Assembly (NCBI GenBank): GCA_038216465.1
Contig: JBBQQC010000025.1
Coordinates: 1 to 51,758, forward strand
Direction: 5' to 3'
Source: JACCZX01 sp038216465
GTDB taxonomy: Bacteria > Pseudomonadota > Gammaproteobacteria > Burkholderiales > Burkholderiaceae_F
DNA: 51,758 nucleotides
In this document: piece by piece, positions 32,119-40,832 of the stretch
Position numbering within the stretch: position 1 is the first letter of the stretch
Layout: the number at the start of each line of letters is the position of its first letter
Notes under the pieces: generated by a model
Told to the model about the DNA's origin: nothing
The model's input: the letters and a program-made list of their open reading frames with translations, nothing else
Database searches by the model: none
Translations under genes and position numbers: made by a program

Positions 32119-33548
32119 TCACTGCGGCTCGATTGGTGCCCTACGCGTTTGCCCGCGACAACGCGATTCTGCTGGTACCGAAGAGCGAGCGCGATGCCGA
32201 GGTGTGGATCAGCGACGCCACGCCGCTGGCGGCGCTGAACGAGGTCATCCGTGTCTTTCCCGGCAAGGTCAAGCCGATCGTGGTCGAACCCGGCAAGCTG
32301 GTCGCGGCAATCTCGCAGACCTACGGCGACCAGGGCGGCTCGGCGCAGCAGATCGTCGGCGACATCGAAGGTGAATTTGATATCACTCGGATGATGCAGG
32401 AGGTTCCGGATGTCGAGGATCTGCTCGAAACCGAGGACGACGCGCCGATCATCCGCATGATCAACGCGCTGCTGACGCAGGCGGCACGTGACGGTGCCTC
32501 GGACATCCATATCGAAGCATTTGAAAGTTATTCGCTTGTCCGTTTCAGGATCGACGGTACGCTGCGTGACATCGTGCGGCCCAAGCGAGCGCTGCACGCG
32601 GCGCTGGTCTCCCGCATCAAGATCATGGCCGCTCTCGACATCGCCGAAAAGCGCATGCCGCAGGATGGTCGGATCACGCTCAGAGTCGGCGGGCGGCCGG
32701 TGGACGTGCGCGTGTCTACATTGCCCACCGGCCACGGCGAGCGCGTGGTGTTGCGCTTGCTTGAAAAGGACCTGTCAAAGCTCGAGCTGACCAACCTCGG
32801 CATGGCCGAGGGGACGCTGGCGGGCTTCGACAAGTTGATTCATCAGCCGCACGGAATCATTCTGGTCACTGGACCGACCGGCTCGGGCAAATCGACCACG
32901 TTGTATGCCGGCATTCGACGACTCGACAAGAACACGACCAACATCATGACGGTCGAGGATCCGATTGAATACGACATCGAAGGCATCGGCCAGACGCAGG
33001 TCAATCCGAAGATCGATATGACGTTCGCGAAAGCGTTGCGCGCGATTCTGCGGCAGGACCCCGACATTGTGATGATCGGCGAGATCCGCGATCTGGAGAC
33101 TGCGCAGATCGCGGTGCAGTCGTCGCTGACCGGTCACCTGGTGCTGGCAACTTTGCACACCAACGACGCAGCGTCGGCCGTCACCCGACTGATCGACATG
33201 GGTATCGAGCCTTTCCTGTTGTCGTCATCGCTGCTTGGCGTGCTGGGCCAGCGCCTGGTACGCAAACTCTGCCCACACTGCAAAGAGTCGGATCCGACTA
33301 CGGGCGGTTGGCGCGCAGTCGGGTGCGGACATTGCGGTCACACCGGCTATCTGGGACGCACCGGCATTTACGAACTCCTCACCGTCAACGACGAAATTCG
33401 CATGCTGGTGCATCAAGGCTCCAACGACACCGACATGCGCCGCGTTGCCGAGAAAAACGGAATGATCAACATGCGTGCCGACGCGCAGCGCTGGATCAGG
33501 ACCGGCGTGACTTCACAGGAAGAAACTCTGCGCGTCACGCGCGAGTAG
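32115..33548 (+). CDS. gspE: Type II secretion ATPase GspE
   Basis: The protein is 477 residues, the hexameric motor that drives pseudopilus assembly. Walker A is GPTGSGKSTTLYAG, the Asp box region VEDPIEYDIEGIGQTQVNP follows, Walker B is PDIVMIGEIRD and the His box is LTGHLVLATLHTND. The zinc tetracysteine motif is compact: C-P-H-C then C-G-H-C with about 14 residues between. The N-terminal GspL-binding domain is somewhat short. Translation is coupled to gspD. Confidence 0.97.
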   Translation: MITAARLVPYAFARDNAILLVPKSERDAEVWISDATPLAALNEVIRVFPGKVKPIVVEPGKLVAAISQTYGDQGGSAQQIVGDIEGEFDITRMMQEVPDVEDLLETEDDAPIIRMINALLTQAARDGASDIHIEAFESYSLVRFRIDGTLRDIVRPKRALHAALVSRIKIMAALDIAEKRMPQDGRITLRVGGRPVDVRVSTLPTGHGERVVLRLLEKDLSKLELTNLGMAEGTLAGFDKLIHQPHGIILVTGPTGSGKSTTLYAGIRRLDKNTTNIMTVEDPIEYDIEGIGQTQVNPKIDMTFAKALRAILRQDPDIVMIGEIRDLETAQIAVQSSLTGHLVLATLHTNDAASAVTRLIDMGIEPFLLSSSLLGVLGQRLVRKLCPHCKESDPTTGGWRAVGCGHCGHTGYLGRTGIYELLTVNDEIRMLVHQGSNDTDMRRVAEKNGMINMRADAQRWIRTGVTSQEETLRVTRE

Positions 33549-33555
33549 CTGTCGC

Positions 33556-34800
33556 ATGGCGGCGTTCAGGTTTGCGGCGGTCGACAACGTCGGCAAGGAA
33601 TCCACAGGAGTTCTCGAAGCCGACAGCGCGCGCCTCGCGCGTCAGCTGCTGCGGGGTCGCGGACTGATTCCACTGTCGGTCGATCCGGTGATGAGCGACG
33701 CCGGCGCGCGCGCCGGTGGTTTATCGCTCAGCCGCCGGCTGTCACAAACCGAACTCGCGGTCATCACGCGTCAGCTCGCGTCGCTGCTCGGTGCGCAGTT
33801 GCCGGTAGCCGATGCGCTGACCGTGATGGTCGAGCAGAGCGAGAAACAGAGCGTGCGCGAGCTGATGGCGTCGATTCGCACCGATGTCCTGGGCGGCACC
33901 TCGTTGTCCAAGGCTCTGGTGCGGCATCCGCGCCAGTTCCCTGATATTTACCGCGCCCTGATCTCCGCCGGCGAGGAATCCGGAAAACTGGGTTCGGTAC
34001 TCGGCAGCTTGGCGGACTACGTGGAAGAACGCGCCAAGCTGCAACAGAAAATCACGCTCGCGTTCGTATATCCGGCGATCGTCACGTTCGTTGCGCTCGC
34101 CGTGGTTATCGGTCTGCTGACTTATGTCGTGCCGCAGGTGGTACAGGTGTTCGCCAACACCAAGCAGGCGCTGCCGTTTTTGACCATCGCGCTGATCGGG
34201 GTTTCGCACTTCGTGCGCAATTACGGCTGGATCGTGTTGGTGATCATCGCTGTTGCGGCGTTTCTGGCGCAGCGCGCATTGCGCGTAGCGCCGGTCCGGC
34301 TGCGCTGGCACACGCGCATCCTGACCTTGCCAGTTGTGGGTGTGCTGTCGCGCTCGATCAATACGGCGCGATTTTCGTCGACGCTGGCTATTTTGGTGGG
34401 CTCCGGCGTGCCGATGCTGCGCTCGTTACAGGCGGCCGGCGAAACGATCACCAACATGGCGATGCGCTCGCGCGTGATGGATGCCGTGCAACGGGTGCGC
34501 GAAGGTTTCTCGCTCGCAAAAGCGCTGCGTGCCGATGCCGATGAAGAGAAGCGTCCGGGGCATGTCAAGCTTTTCCCACCAGTACTAATTCACTTGATAG
34601 CGTCCGGCGAGGCGACCGGCAAGCTGCCAGAGATGCTGTCGCGCGCCGCAGATATTCATTCTCGCGAAGCTGAGCGCCGTGCGCTTTTTTTCACCTCGCT
34701 GCTCGAACCTATTCTGATCCTGACGATGGGTGTGGTTGTAATGCTGATTGTGCTGGCAGTGCTGTTACCAATCATTGAAATCAATCAGCTGGTCCGCTAA
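33556..34800 (+). CDS. gspF: Type II secretion inner-membrane protein GspF
   Basis: The protein is 414 residues with two homologous GspF domains (about 70-195 and 275-400), each with E-x-x-G-K-L/P (ISAGEESGKLGSVL and IASGEATGKLPEML). Three membrane helices lie near 168-200, 222-240 and 375-407. It is the polytopic core of the secretion platform and the last gsp gene here. No terminator-like hairpin is obvious directly downstream. Confidence 0.97.
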   Translation: MAAFRFAAVDNVGKESTGVLEADSARLARQLLRGRGLIPLSVDPVMSDAGARAGGLSLSRRLSQTELAVITRQLASLLGAQLPVADALTVMVEQSEKQSVRELMASIRTDVLGGTSLSKALVRHPRQFPDIYRALISAGEESGKLGSVLGSLADYVEERAKLQQKITLAFVYPAIVTFVALAVVIGLLTYVVPQVVQVFANTKQALPFLTIALIGVSHFVRNYGWIVLVIIAVAAFLAQRALRVAPVRLRWHTRILTLPVVGVLSRSINTARFSSTLAILVGSGVPMLRSLQAAGETITNMAMRSRVMDAVQRVREGFSLAKALRADADEEKRPGHVKLFPPVLIHLIASGEATGKLPEMLSRAADIHSREAERRALFFTSLLEPILILTMGVVVMLIVLAVLLPIIEINQLVR

Positions 34801-34813
34801 CCGCTGGGCTCGA

Positions 34814-35326
34814 CTAGCGATTTCGCTTTTCGAATTCGATGAAGATCACCGAATCGATCAGCGCGCCCTTGAACTTCGGCAGTGTCAGCATGCGGTAGAT
34901 GTCGGTACCCGATGCAGGCGGCGTCACCGAGGGGTAAATCTCTGCGGTATCGTAAATCTGCCCCGGTATTTGGCGGCAACACGGCAGCCGGTGGAGTCGA
35001 CGAAACCTCTGTAGTTAAATGTCTTCAGCGCTACTGGGTTGAACTGCGTGGCGCCCGCAGGCTTCTTGTCGACGGCCACTGGATGCGAGAAGGTCTTGCA
35101 ATCCGCCACCGATGTCGATGATGTCGGCACGCGGCAATGCTCTTCGAACTCCTTGCTGCCGGAAAACGCGCCGGCGCACACGCTGATTTCGGCGTTCGGG
35201 TAACAGTGAGCACAGCCTGAGCCCGTGGTGGACGGGACACGCAGCTCGCAGCGCCGCTATTCCAGCCACGGCAACCGAGAATGACGTACGGGCGAGCCAC
35301 GCACTGATTGCATAAGCCTTCTCCAA
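34814..35326 (-). pseudogene. Frameshifted small cysteine-rich secreted protein
   Basis: No single frame spans this region, but three successive minus-strand frames join into one plausible protein of about 170 residues. It begins with a signal-peptide-like start (MEKAYAISAWLARTSF, 35326) and continues with a Cys-rich part (GSGCAHCYPNAEISVCAG, EEHCRVP, VADCKTF, STGCRVAAKYRG). The end is QIYDTAEIYP, TDIYRMLTLPKFKGALIDSV and FIEFEKRNR before a TAG at 34814. One shift lies near a C-run around 35240 and the other at a G-run near 34966. I do not recognise the family. It lies downstream of the TRAP receptor gene. It may be a decayed gene or two assembly indels. Confidence 0.5.
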
Positions 35327-35367
35327 CCGGTGACCGGTCCAAAATGTCGGGCGCCGGTTAAATTTGT

Positions 35368-36345
35368 TTACTTGAGCGCCTGCAGCCTGTCGTACACCGC
35401 CTTCGGCCAGGTGGCGTCGGGCCCGTTGTGCAGCTTCATCGTCGCTTCGCGGAACGGCACGCGATTGACCGCAACGACTTCCTTGCCTCGCTTCTTGAAC
35501 TCGGCACCGAGGCCTTTTTCGATGTCGATGATCTGCGCGGTCGCACGGACTGCAGCTTCCTTGAGCACCTGGTCGAAGATTGCTTTATCGGCATCCGAAA
35601 GTTTGTTCCAGGCCGAGCCGCTAACGATGGTCAACAGCGCATCGGTAATGTGCCCGGTCAGAACGATGTACTTCTGCACCTCGTAGAACTTTTTCGCGTC
35701 GATCGTCGGCAGCGGATTCTCCTGCGCATCGACGGTGCCGTTTTGCAGCGCCAGATAAACCTCGGCAAACGCGATCGGCGTTGGATTGGCGCCGACCGCG
35801 CGCGGAAACATCGTGTACAGCGGCGCATCGGGCACGCGAATCTTCAGGCCCTTCATGTCTTCGGGCTTGTTGATCGCCCGGTTCGACGTGACGTGACGCT
35901 CGCCGTAGTAGGTAATCGCCACCACCTTGTTGCCGCCACTCTTCTGCCGATAGCCTTCAGCGAGCTCGCCGAACAGCGGACTGGTCGAGTACGCCTTCCA
36001 ATGGTTGAAGTCTCGGAACATGAACGGCGCACCGCCGATTGCAAGCGGGCCGTAGGTGCGCCCAGCGAACAACTGTCCGGTGTAGATGATGTCGACCGTG
36101 CCGAGCGTCAAGCCCTGGTTGATATCGGTTTCCTTACCAAGCGTCGATGCCGGGAAGACTTCGACGATGTACCGGTTGTTGGTGCGCTTGGCGATCTCGT
36201 TGGCGGCCAGAACGGCCGCGGTGTGATACGGCTCGCTGGTCTCATACACATGCGCCCATTTGAGCTTGGTCTGTGCGTGCGCGCCGCCGAGCGCAATAAA
36301 TGACAGCGCACCCACAATGATGATTTTTCGAAAGTTCAACTTCAT
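35368..36345 (-). CDS. TRAP transporter solute receptor (DctP family)
   Basis: The protein is 325 residues with a signal peptide ending at AHA/QTK (about residue 24). The DctP fold shows in KWAHVYETSEPYHTAA, the carboxylate-binding Arg region in MKGLKIRVPDAPLY, and AEVYLALQNGTVDAQENPL. Such receptors bind sugar acids or other carboxylates. The neighbouring UxaA-family dehydratase points to a sugar acid. It is the last gene of the leftward operon gntR-like, dctQ-like, dctM-like, dehydratase, receptor. A GGAGGAG site precedes the ATG. Confidence 0.93.
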   Translation of the reverse strand: MKLNFRKIIIVGALSFIALGGAHAQTKLKWAHVYETSEPYHTAAVLAANEIAKRTNNRYIVEVFPASTLGKETDINQGLTLGTVDIIYTGQLFAGRTYGPLAIGGAPFMFRDFNHWKAYSTSPLFGELAEGYRQKSGGNKVVAITYYGERHVTSNRAINKPEDMKGLKIRVPDAPLYTMFPRAVGANPTPIAFAEVYLALQNGTVDAQENPLPTIDAKKFYEVQKYIVLTGHITDALLTIVSGSAWNKLSDADKAIFDQVLKEAAVRATAQIIDIEKGLGAEFKKRGKEVVAVNRVPFREATMKLHNGPDATWPKAVYDRLQALK

Positions 36346-36384
36346 GTTCTCCTCCGTGAATGATTCGGTGACGCGTTTCCTGCT

Positions 36385-37941
36385 TTACATCGTGGCGCCC
36401 AGCTGCCATGGAATGAACTCGCTCTGGCCGTAACCGAAGCGCTCGCTCTTGGTCTTTTCTCCCGAGGCGGTGGCTAGCATCAGCTCGAACAGTCGCCCAC
36501 CGACATCTTCAATGGTCGCGGCGCCGTCGGCGATCTCACCGCAATTCAAATCGATGTCTTCCTGCTGACGCTGCCAGAGCTCGGTGTTGGTGGATAATTT
36601 CAGCGACGGCGACGGCGCGCAGCCGTACGCCGATCCGCGGCCGGTGGTAAACACGATCATGTTGGCGCCGCCCGCGACCTGCCCGGTCGCCGATACCGGG
36701 TCGTAGCCGGGCGTGTCCATGTAGACGAAACCGTGCGCGGTGACCGGCTGCGCGTATTCGACAACATCGACAAGATTCGTAGTTCCGCCTTTCGCCACTG
36801 CCCCTAAAGACTTTTCGAGAATCGTCGTCAGTCCGCCCGCCTTGTTGCCCGGTGATGGGTTGTTGTTCATTTCGCCGTGGTTGCGCGCGGTGTAGTCCTC
36901 CCACCACTTGATACGCTCGATCAGCTTTTCGCCGACTTCACGCGAAACGGCGCGCCGCGTCAGCAAATGCTCGGCGCCATAGATCTCCGGCGTCTCCGAA
37001 AGTATCGCCGTGCCGCCATGCGCGACCAGGCGATCGACCGCGTTGCCGAGCGCTGGGTTCGCGGTGATTCCCGAGTAACCATCGGACCCTCCGCATTGCA
37101 GACCGAGCATCAGGTGACTCGCAGGTACCGGCGTTCGAGCAACGCGATTCGCTGCAGGCAACATGTCCTTGACGATTGAAACACCGCGCCCGATGGCTTT
37201 CGCCGTACCGCCGACATCCTGCATGTTGTAACGCGCCAGCCGATCGCTCTCCTTCAACCCCTCGGCGCCAAGCAGTGATGTGATCTGGTTCGCCTCGCAA
37301 CCGAGGCCGATAAAGATCGTCGCCGCAATGTTTGGATGGCGCGCATATCCTGCCATCGTCCGGCGCAGCACATCCATGCTTTCGCCCATGTCCATGCCGC
37401 AACCGGTGCCGTGTGTCAGCGCGATTACACCATCGATGTTTGGATAGTCAGCCAGTGCTTCGGGCCGGATGTCGGTCCGAAACTGATCAGCAACCGCGCG
37501 CGACACCGTGGCCGAGCAATTGACGCTCGAGATAATCGCAACGTAATTGCGCGTAGCCACCCGGCCGTCGTCGCGCACGATTCCCATGAAAGTGGCGGGC
37601 GAGTCGACCATCTGGGTCGGTTTCACATCGGCGCAAAAAGCGTAATCGCGCGCCGCGCCGCCTACATTGGCGCCGTGCTCACTGCCGATTCCCATGTTAT
37701 GCAAGTGCACGTGTTCGCCGGCACGAATGTCGCGCGTCGCAAAGCCGATGATCTGGTTGTAGCGACGTACCGGCGCTCCGGCGGGGATCGCGCGCGCCGC
37801 GAGCTTGTGCCCGGGCGGCACCAGACCGATGACAGTCACACCTTCGCCCTTGACGAAGGTTCCTGACACGAGTTGACGGCGCGCAATCACCACGTCGTCG
37901 GCGGCGTTCAATCTCAATACCAGCGGAACTTCCTGCAGCAC
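36385..37941 (-). CDS. UxaA/GarD-family sugar-acid dehydratase
   Basis: The protein is 518 residues. An N-terminal SAF domain (about 1-95) is followed by the altronate/galactarate dehydratase catalytic part with YVAIISSVNCSATVSRAVAD, THGTGCGMD, GLGCEANQ, LGLQCGGSDGYSGITANPAL and GRGSAYGCAPSPSLKLSTN. The Cys residues of these motifs are typical iron ligands in the family. It removes water from an aldonate or aldarate to give a 2-keto-3-deoxy acid. Length fits either altronate or galactarate dehydratase, and the true substrate is not decided. The start is GTG with GGAGGGG upstream. It sits inside the TRAP operon, 10 bases after the DctM gene. Confidence 0.9.
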   Translation of the reverse strand: MLQEVPLVLRLNAADDVVIARRQLVSGTFVKGEGVTVIGLVPPGHKLAARAIPAGAPVRRYNQIIGFATRDIRAGEHVHLHNMGIGSEHGANVGGAARDYAFCADVKPTQMVDSPATFMGIVRDDGRVATRNYVAIISSVNCSATVSRAVADQFRTDIRPEALADYPNIDGVIALTHGTGCGMDMGESMDVLRRTMAGYARHPNIAATIFIGLGCEANQITSLLGAEGLKESDRLARYNMQDVGGTAKAIGRGVSIVKDMLPAANRVARTPVPASHLMLGLQCGGSDGYSGITANPALGNAVDRLVAHGGTAILSETPEIYGAEHLLTRRAVSREVGEKLIERIKWWEDYTARNHGEMNNNPSPGNKAGGLTTILEKSLGAVAKGGTTNLVDVVEYAQPVTAHGFVYMDTPGYDPVSATGQVAGGANMIVFTTGRGSAYGCAPSPSLKLSTNTELWQRQQEDIDLNCGEIADGAATIEDVGGRLFELMLATASGEKTKSERFGYGQSEFIPWQLGATM

Positions 37942-37951
37942 TTTTCCCCTC

Positions 37952-39355
37952 CTACATCGCCAACCGCGGCAGCCACAAACTGATGATCGGCAGGTATGTC
38001 ACCAGCGCGAGGCTGATCAGCAGTGGCACCAGCCACGGCAGAATCGCCATCGTCGTGCGCTCAATCGACAGTTTGGCGACGCGCGCGAGAACGTACAACA
38101 CCAGCCCCATCGGGGGATGCAGCAGGCCGATCATAAGATTAAGCACCATGATCAGCCCGAAGTGCACTGGGTCAATCCCCAGCTTCAGCACGATCGGCAT
38201 CAGGACCGGAACCAGAATCGTAATCGCCGCCACCGGCTCCAGGAAGCAACCGACGAACAACATCAAGCCATTGGCCAGCAGCAGAAACACCCATGGATCC
38301 TGTGTGAACGAGAGCACCCAGCCCGCGATCAGCTCGGTTGTCTTCGTGACCGTCAGCATCCAGCCAAAGATCGACGCCGCGGCGACTATGAACAGCACGG
38401 TAGCCGTCGTCTCAATCGTGTCCATCGACACCTTGATCAGCATCTTCCAGTTCATCGAGCGAAACCAGACAACGCCGAGGAACAGCGACCAGACGCAGGC
38501 AGCGATCGCGCCCTCGGTCGCGGTAAATAGCCCCGTCGTCATGCCGCCGATCAGCAGCACCGGCGTGATGATCGGCAGCACGGCGTTGAAGCGAAAGTAG
38601 CGATCGGCGGCCAGCAACAACGCAAACGCGATGACGACTGTCCAGACCGGGTTCGTTCCCTGTTGCGTAGCAAGCCAGATCGCAGTCGGGAACCCGGCGA
38701 CGATAGCGAGCTCCAGCAGCGCCTTGCCGATGCGCTTCCAATCAAACGCGATGTCGCCGCCCCACTTGTTCTTATGCGCAAAGAACGCGACCGTTGCCAT
38801 CATCAGCAACGCCATCACAGCTCCCGGCAGGATGCCTGCCAGAAACAAGGCGCCGACCGACACGTTGGCGAACATCCCGTAGATCACGAACGGCAGCGAC
38901 GGCGGAATAATCGGGCCAAGCGTTGCCGACGCCGCCGTCACTCCGACCGCGAACTCGAGGTCGTAACCGTGGTCTTTCATGGCCTTGATCTCGATCGTCC
39001 CCAACCCGGCGGCATCGGCGATCGCGGTACCTGACATGCCGGCAAAGATCACCGAACCGATCACGTTGACGTGCCCCAAGCCGCCCCGCAGCCAGCCGAC
39101 CAGCGCGAGTGCAAAGTTATAGATGCGGTTGGTAATGCCGGCCGAGTTCATCAAGTTACCGGCGAGGATGAAAAACGGCACCGCCAGCAACGGGAACGAA
39201 TCGATGCCGCTGACCATGCGGTGGATCACGACGAAATCGGGTACCAGGCCGGTCGCCATTACGAAAATCAGCGACGACCCCGCCATCGCAATGGCGACCG
39301 GAATACCGGAACCCATCATCGCGAGGAACAGCAGCTTGAAACCACCCGGGCTCAT
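37952..39355 (-). CDS. TRAP transporter large permease (DctM family)
   Basis: The protein is 467 residues with about 12-13 membrane segments. Family blocks include GSGIPVAIAMAGSSL, VPFFILAGNLMNSAGI, VIFAGMSGTAIADAAGLG, TAASATLGPIIPPSLPFVIYG and LMIGLLHPPMGLVLY. It forms the ion-coupled transport channel with the small permease. The start MSPGGFKLLFLAMMG fits the family. The frame is open further upstream into the small-permease gene but those residues are not family-like. Confidence 0.94.
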   Translation of the reverse strand: MSPGGFKLLFLAMMGSGIPVAIAMAGSSLIFVMATGLVPDFVVIHRMVSGIDSFPLLAVPFFILAGNLMNSAGITNRIYNFALALVGWLRGGLGHVNVIGSVIFAGMSGTAIADAAGLGTIEIKAMKDHGYDLEFAVGVTAASATLGPIIPPSLPFVIYGMFANVSVGALFLAGILPGAVMALLMMATVAFFAHKNKWGGDIAFDWKRIGKALLELAIVAGFPTAIWLATQQGTNPVWTVVIAFALLLAADRYFRFNAVLPIITPVLLIGGMTTGLFTATEGAIAACVWSLFLGVVWFRSMNWKMLIKVSMDTIETTATVLFIVAAASIFGWMLTVTKTTELIAGWVLSFTQDPWVFLLLANGLMLFVGCFLEPVAAITILVPVLMPIVLKLGIDPVHFGLIMVLNLMIGLLHPPMGLVLYVLARVAKLSIERTTMAILPWLVPLLISLALVTYLPIISLWLPRLAM

Positions 39356-39365
39356 CGCGCTACTC

Positions 39366-39968
39366 TCACGTCGCGCTGTCCGCGAGTTCAGGCTGTTCGA
39401 GCACCGAAGCCTTGCGGCGCCAATTTGCGACCGCAACTTCGATTGAACGCCACGTCATCAGGGCGAAGCCCGCCAACACGACGCCGTAGACCAGTCCGAT
39501 GGGTAGATTGATCACCGCCATCTGCTGGCCGCCGATTCGCATCAGTAGTTGAAACGTCAGCCACGTCGCATAACCAAGAAACAGCATTCGCGCGATATCA
39601 ACCAGCACCGACATCACGCGCATTAACGGCGCGGGCAAGATGCGATAAAGAAAGTCGACCTGAATGTGATTGTTCTTGCGCACGCCGATCGTCGCGCCGA
39701 TGAACACGGTGCATATCAGCAGGTAGCGCGCTATTTCCTCGGTCCAAGAAGCGGAATCGTTCAGCGCATAGCGCGTGAAGAACTGCAGGAAGATCACGAA
39801 CGACAGGGCCCAGAAGAACGCGAAGGCAATCCATTCCTCAAATCGGTAAATTCCGATATCGATCGGCGCGTCGTGGACGTCGAACTCGCCGCTAGCGGTC
39901 AGCACGTGTTCGTCGGCATCGCCCAATGTTGCAGGTTTCACGGGCTTCACGGGTTCAGGCTGCGCCAT
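39366..39968 (-). CDS. TRAP transporter small permease (DctQ family)
   Basis: The protein is 200 residues with four membrane helices. The DctQ signature is seen in RYALNDSASWTEEIARYLLI and VRKNNHIQVDFLYR. A polar N-terminal extension of about 50 residues (PEPVKPVKPAT) precedes helix 1. The first 14 bases overlap the end of the GntR regulator gene, so regulator and transporter are in one transcript. Confidence 0.92.
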   Translation of the reverse strand: MAQPEPVKPVKPATLGDADEHVLTASGEFDVHDAPIDIGIYRFEEWIAFAFFWALSFVIFLQFFTRYALNDSASWTEEIARYLLICTVFIGATIGVRKNNHIQVDFLYRILPAPLMRVMSVLVDIARMLFLGYATWLTFQLLMRIGGQQMAVINLPIGLVYGVVLAGFALMTWRSIEVAVANWRRKASVLEQPELADSAT

Positions 39969-40695
39969 TTCCGGCCCGCTGTCGTTTTTTTGATGCCGGA
40001 CTTTGCGTAGTCCAGCTCTTCTGAAAGCGGCGCGCCGCCTGGTCCATGTGCCGGCGCATGGTTGCACGCGCCCCGACTGAATCGTGTGCCTCGATCGCAA
40101 CCATCACGGCCTGGTGCTCGACGATCGCGGCGTCCCACAGGTCGGGCGTATCGAAGTGATGCTCGAGTTGGAGAAACAACGGACCGGTGCGCTGATCCCA
40201 TAAAGTGCGCACGACCAGCGCTAGCGCGCTGTTACCGCAGGCCTCGGCCATCTGCAGATGAAATTTGCGATCGTTTTCAAGCGGCATCACGTTGCGCCTG
40301 CGATCGCGAATCATCGCGGTCAACGCGGCCCGCATGCGCCGGATCTGCGCCGGACTCGCATTTTTAGCCGCCAATGCCGCACACTCAGACTCGAGCAGGC
40401 GGCGTGCACTGATCAACTCGAAGGGACCCGAATCGGCAGCCAGACGAGCCGCCTTCAGGCCGCCTACGCGCGCTACATAAACTCCGGATCCCACCCTCAC
40501 ATCGACGTAGCCTTCAACCTCCAGTGCAATCAACGCTTCGCGTACCGAGGGCCGGCTCACCTTCAGCATCGCCGCTAGGTCGCGTTCCGGCGGCAGCCGC
40601 TGCCCCGGCTCGTATTCGCCGCGCTTGATCAAGCGCCCGATCTGCTCGGCGATACGCCGATAGAGCCTTTGCGGTTCGACGGCCTGGATCGGCAT
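39955..40695 (-). CDS. GntR-family transcription regulator, FadR/FCD subfamily
   Basis: The protein is 246 residues. The winged HTH is at about 8-75 (LPPERDLAAMLKVSRPSVREAL). The FCD ligand domain at about 95-225 has the metal-binding pattern D-x3-H (DRKFHLQMAE), H in VEHQAV and H in RRHMDQA. FCD regulators of this type are usually released from DNA by sugar-acid intermediates. It heads the TRAP/dehydratase operon and is divergent from the SDR gene. Palindromes at 40702-40713 and 40752-40762 are likely sites. Confidence 0.93.
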   Translation of the reverse strand: MPIQAVEPQRLYRRIAEQIGRLIKRGEYEPGQRLPPERDLAAMLKVSRPSVREALIALEVEGYVDVRVGSGVYVARVGGLKAARLAADSGPFELISARRLLESECAALAAKNASPAQIRRMRAALTAMIRDRRRNVMPLENDRKFHLQMAEACGNSALALVVRTLWDQRTGPLFLQLEHHFDTPDLWDAAIVEHQAVMVAIEAHDSVGARATMRRHMDQAARRFQKSWTTQSPASKKRQRAGNGAA

Positions 40696-40701
40696 GCTGG
40701 C

Positions 40702-40713
40702 AATTGGACAATT
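40702..40713. promoter_or_regulatory. Inverted repeat AATTG-GA-CAATT ahead of the GntR gene
   Basis: Perfect 5-bp arms lie 7 bases upstream of the regulator start codon. This is a good place for autorepression. A near copy of the surrounding sequence is found at 46251-46263 in the other sugar-acid promoter region. Confidence 0.45.
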
Positions 40714-40751
40714 CGCGGGAGGGTTGCTTAAACTGCCGGCAGCTGGTCAAG

Positions 40752-40762
40752 TGGTCAGACCA
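40752..40762. promoter_or_regulatory. FadR-like operator TGGTCAGACCA
   Basis: This palindrome exactly fits TGGT-N3-ACCA, the core recognised by FadR-type GntR proteins (established for the subfamily). It lies in the 137-base gap between the regulator and the SDR gene. A further half-site (CTGGTCAAG) lies 9 bases to its left. Binding by the neighbouring regulator is inferred. Confidence 0.55.
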
Positions 40763-40832
40763 ATTTGAGTTTCAATTCTGGCGGACGAGCTTCACACGCG
40801 GCCCCAGCAGTGTCAAGCAGTGCGGAGGATGG

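Noticed and set aside
35428..36303. Open frame of 291 codons opposite the TRAP receptor gene
   Set aside because: The receptor has a clear signal peptide and family motifs. The antisense translation has none.
36385..37941. Calling the UxaA-family enzyme galactarate dehydratase outright
   Set aside because: Its length fits both altronate and galactarate dehydratases and the context points to another sugar acid, so a specific substrate is not supported.
40704..40832. Upstream extension of the SDR reading frame
   Set aside because: The extra 43 residues are not part of the SDR family and cover the regulator's palindromes. GGAGG supports the start at 40833.
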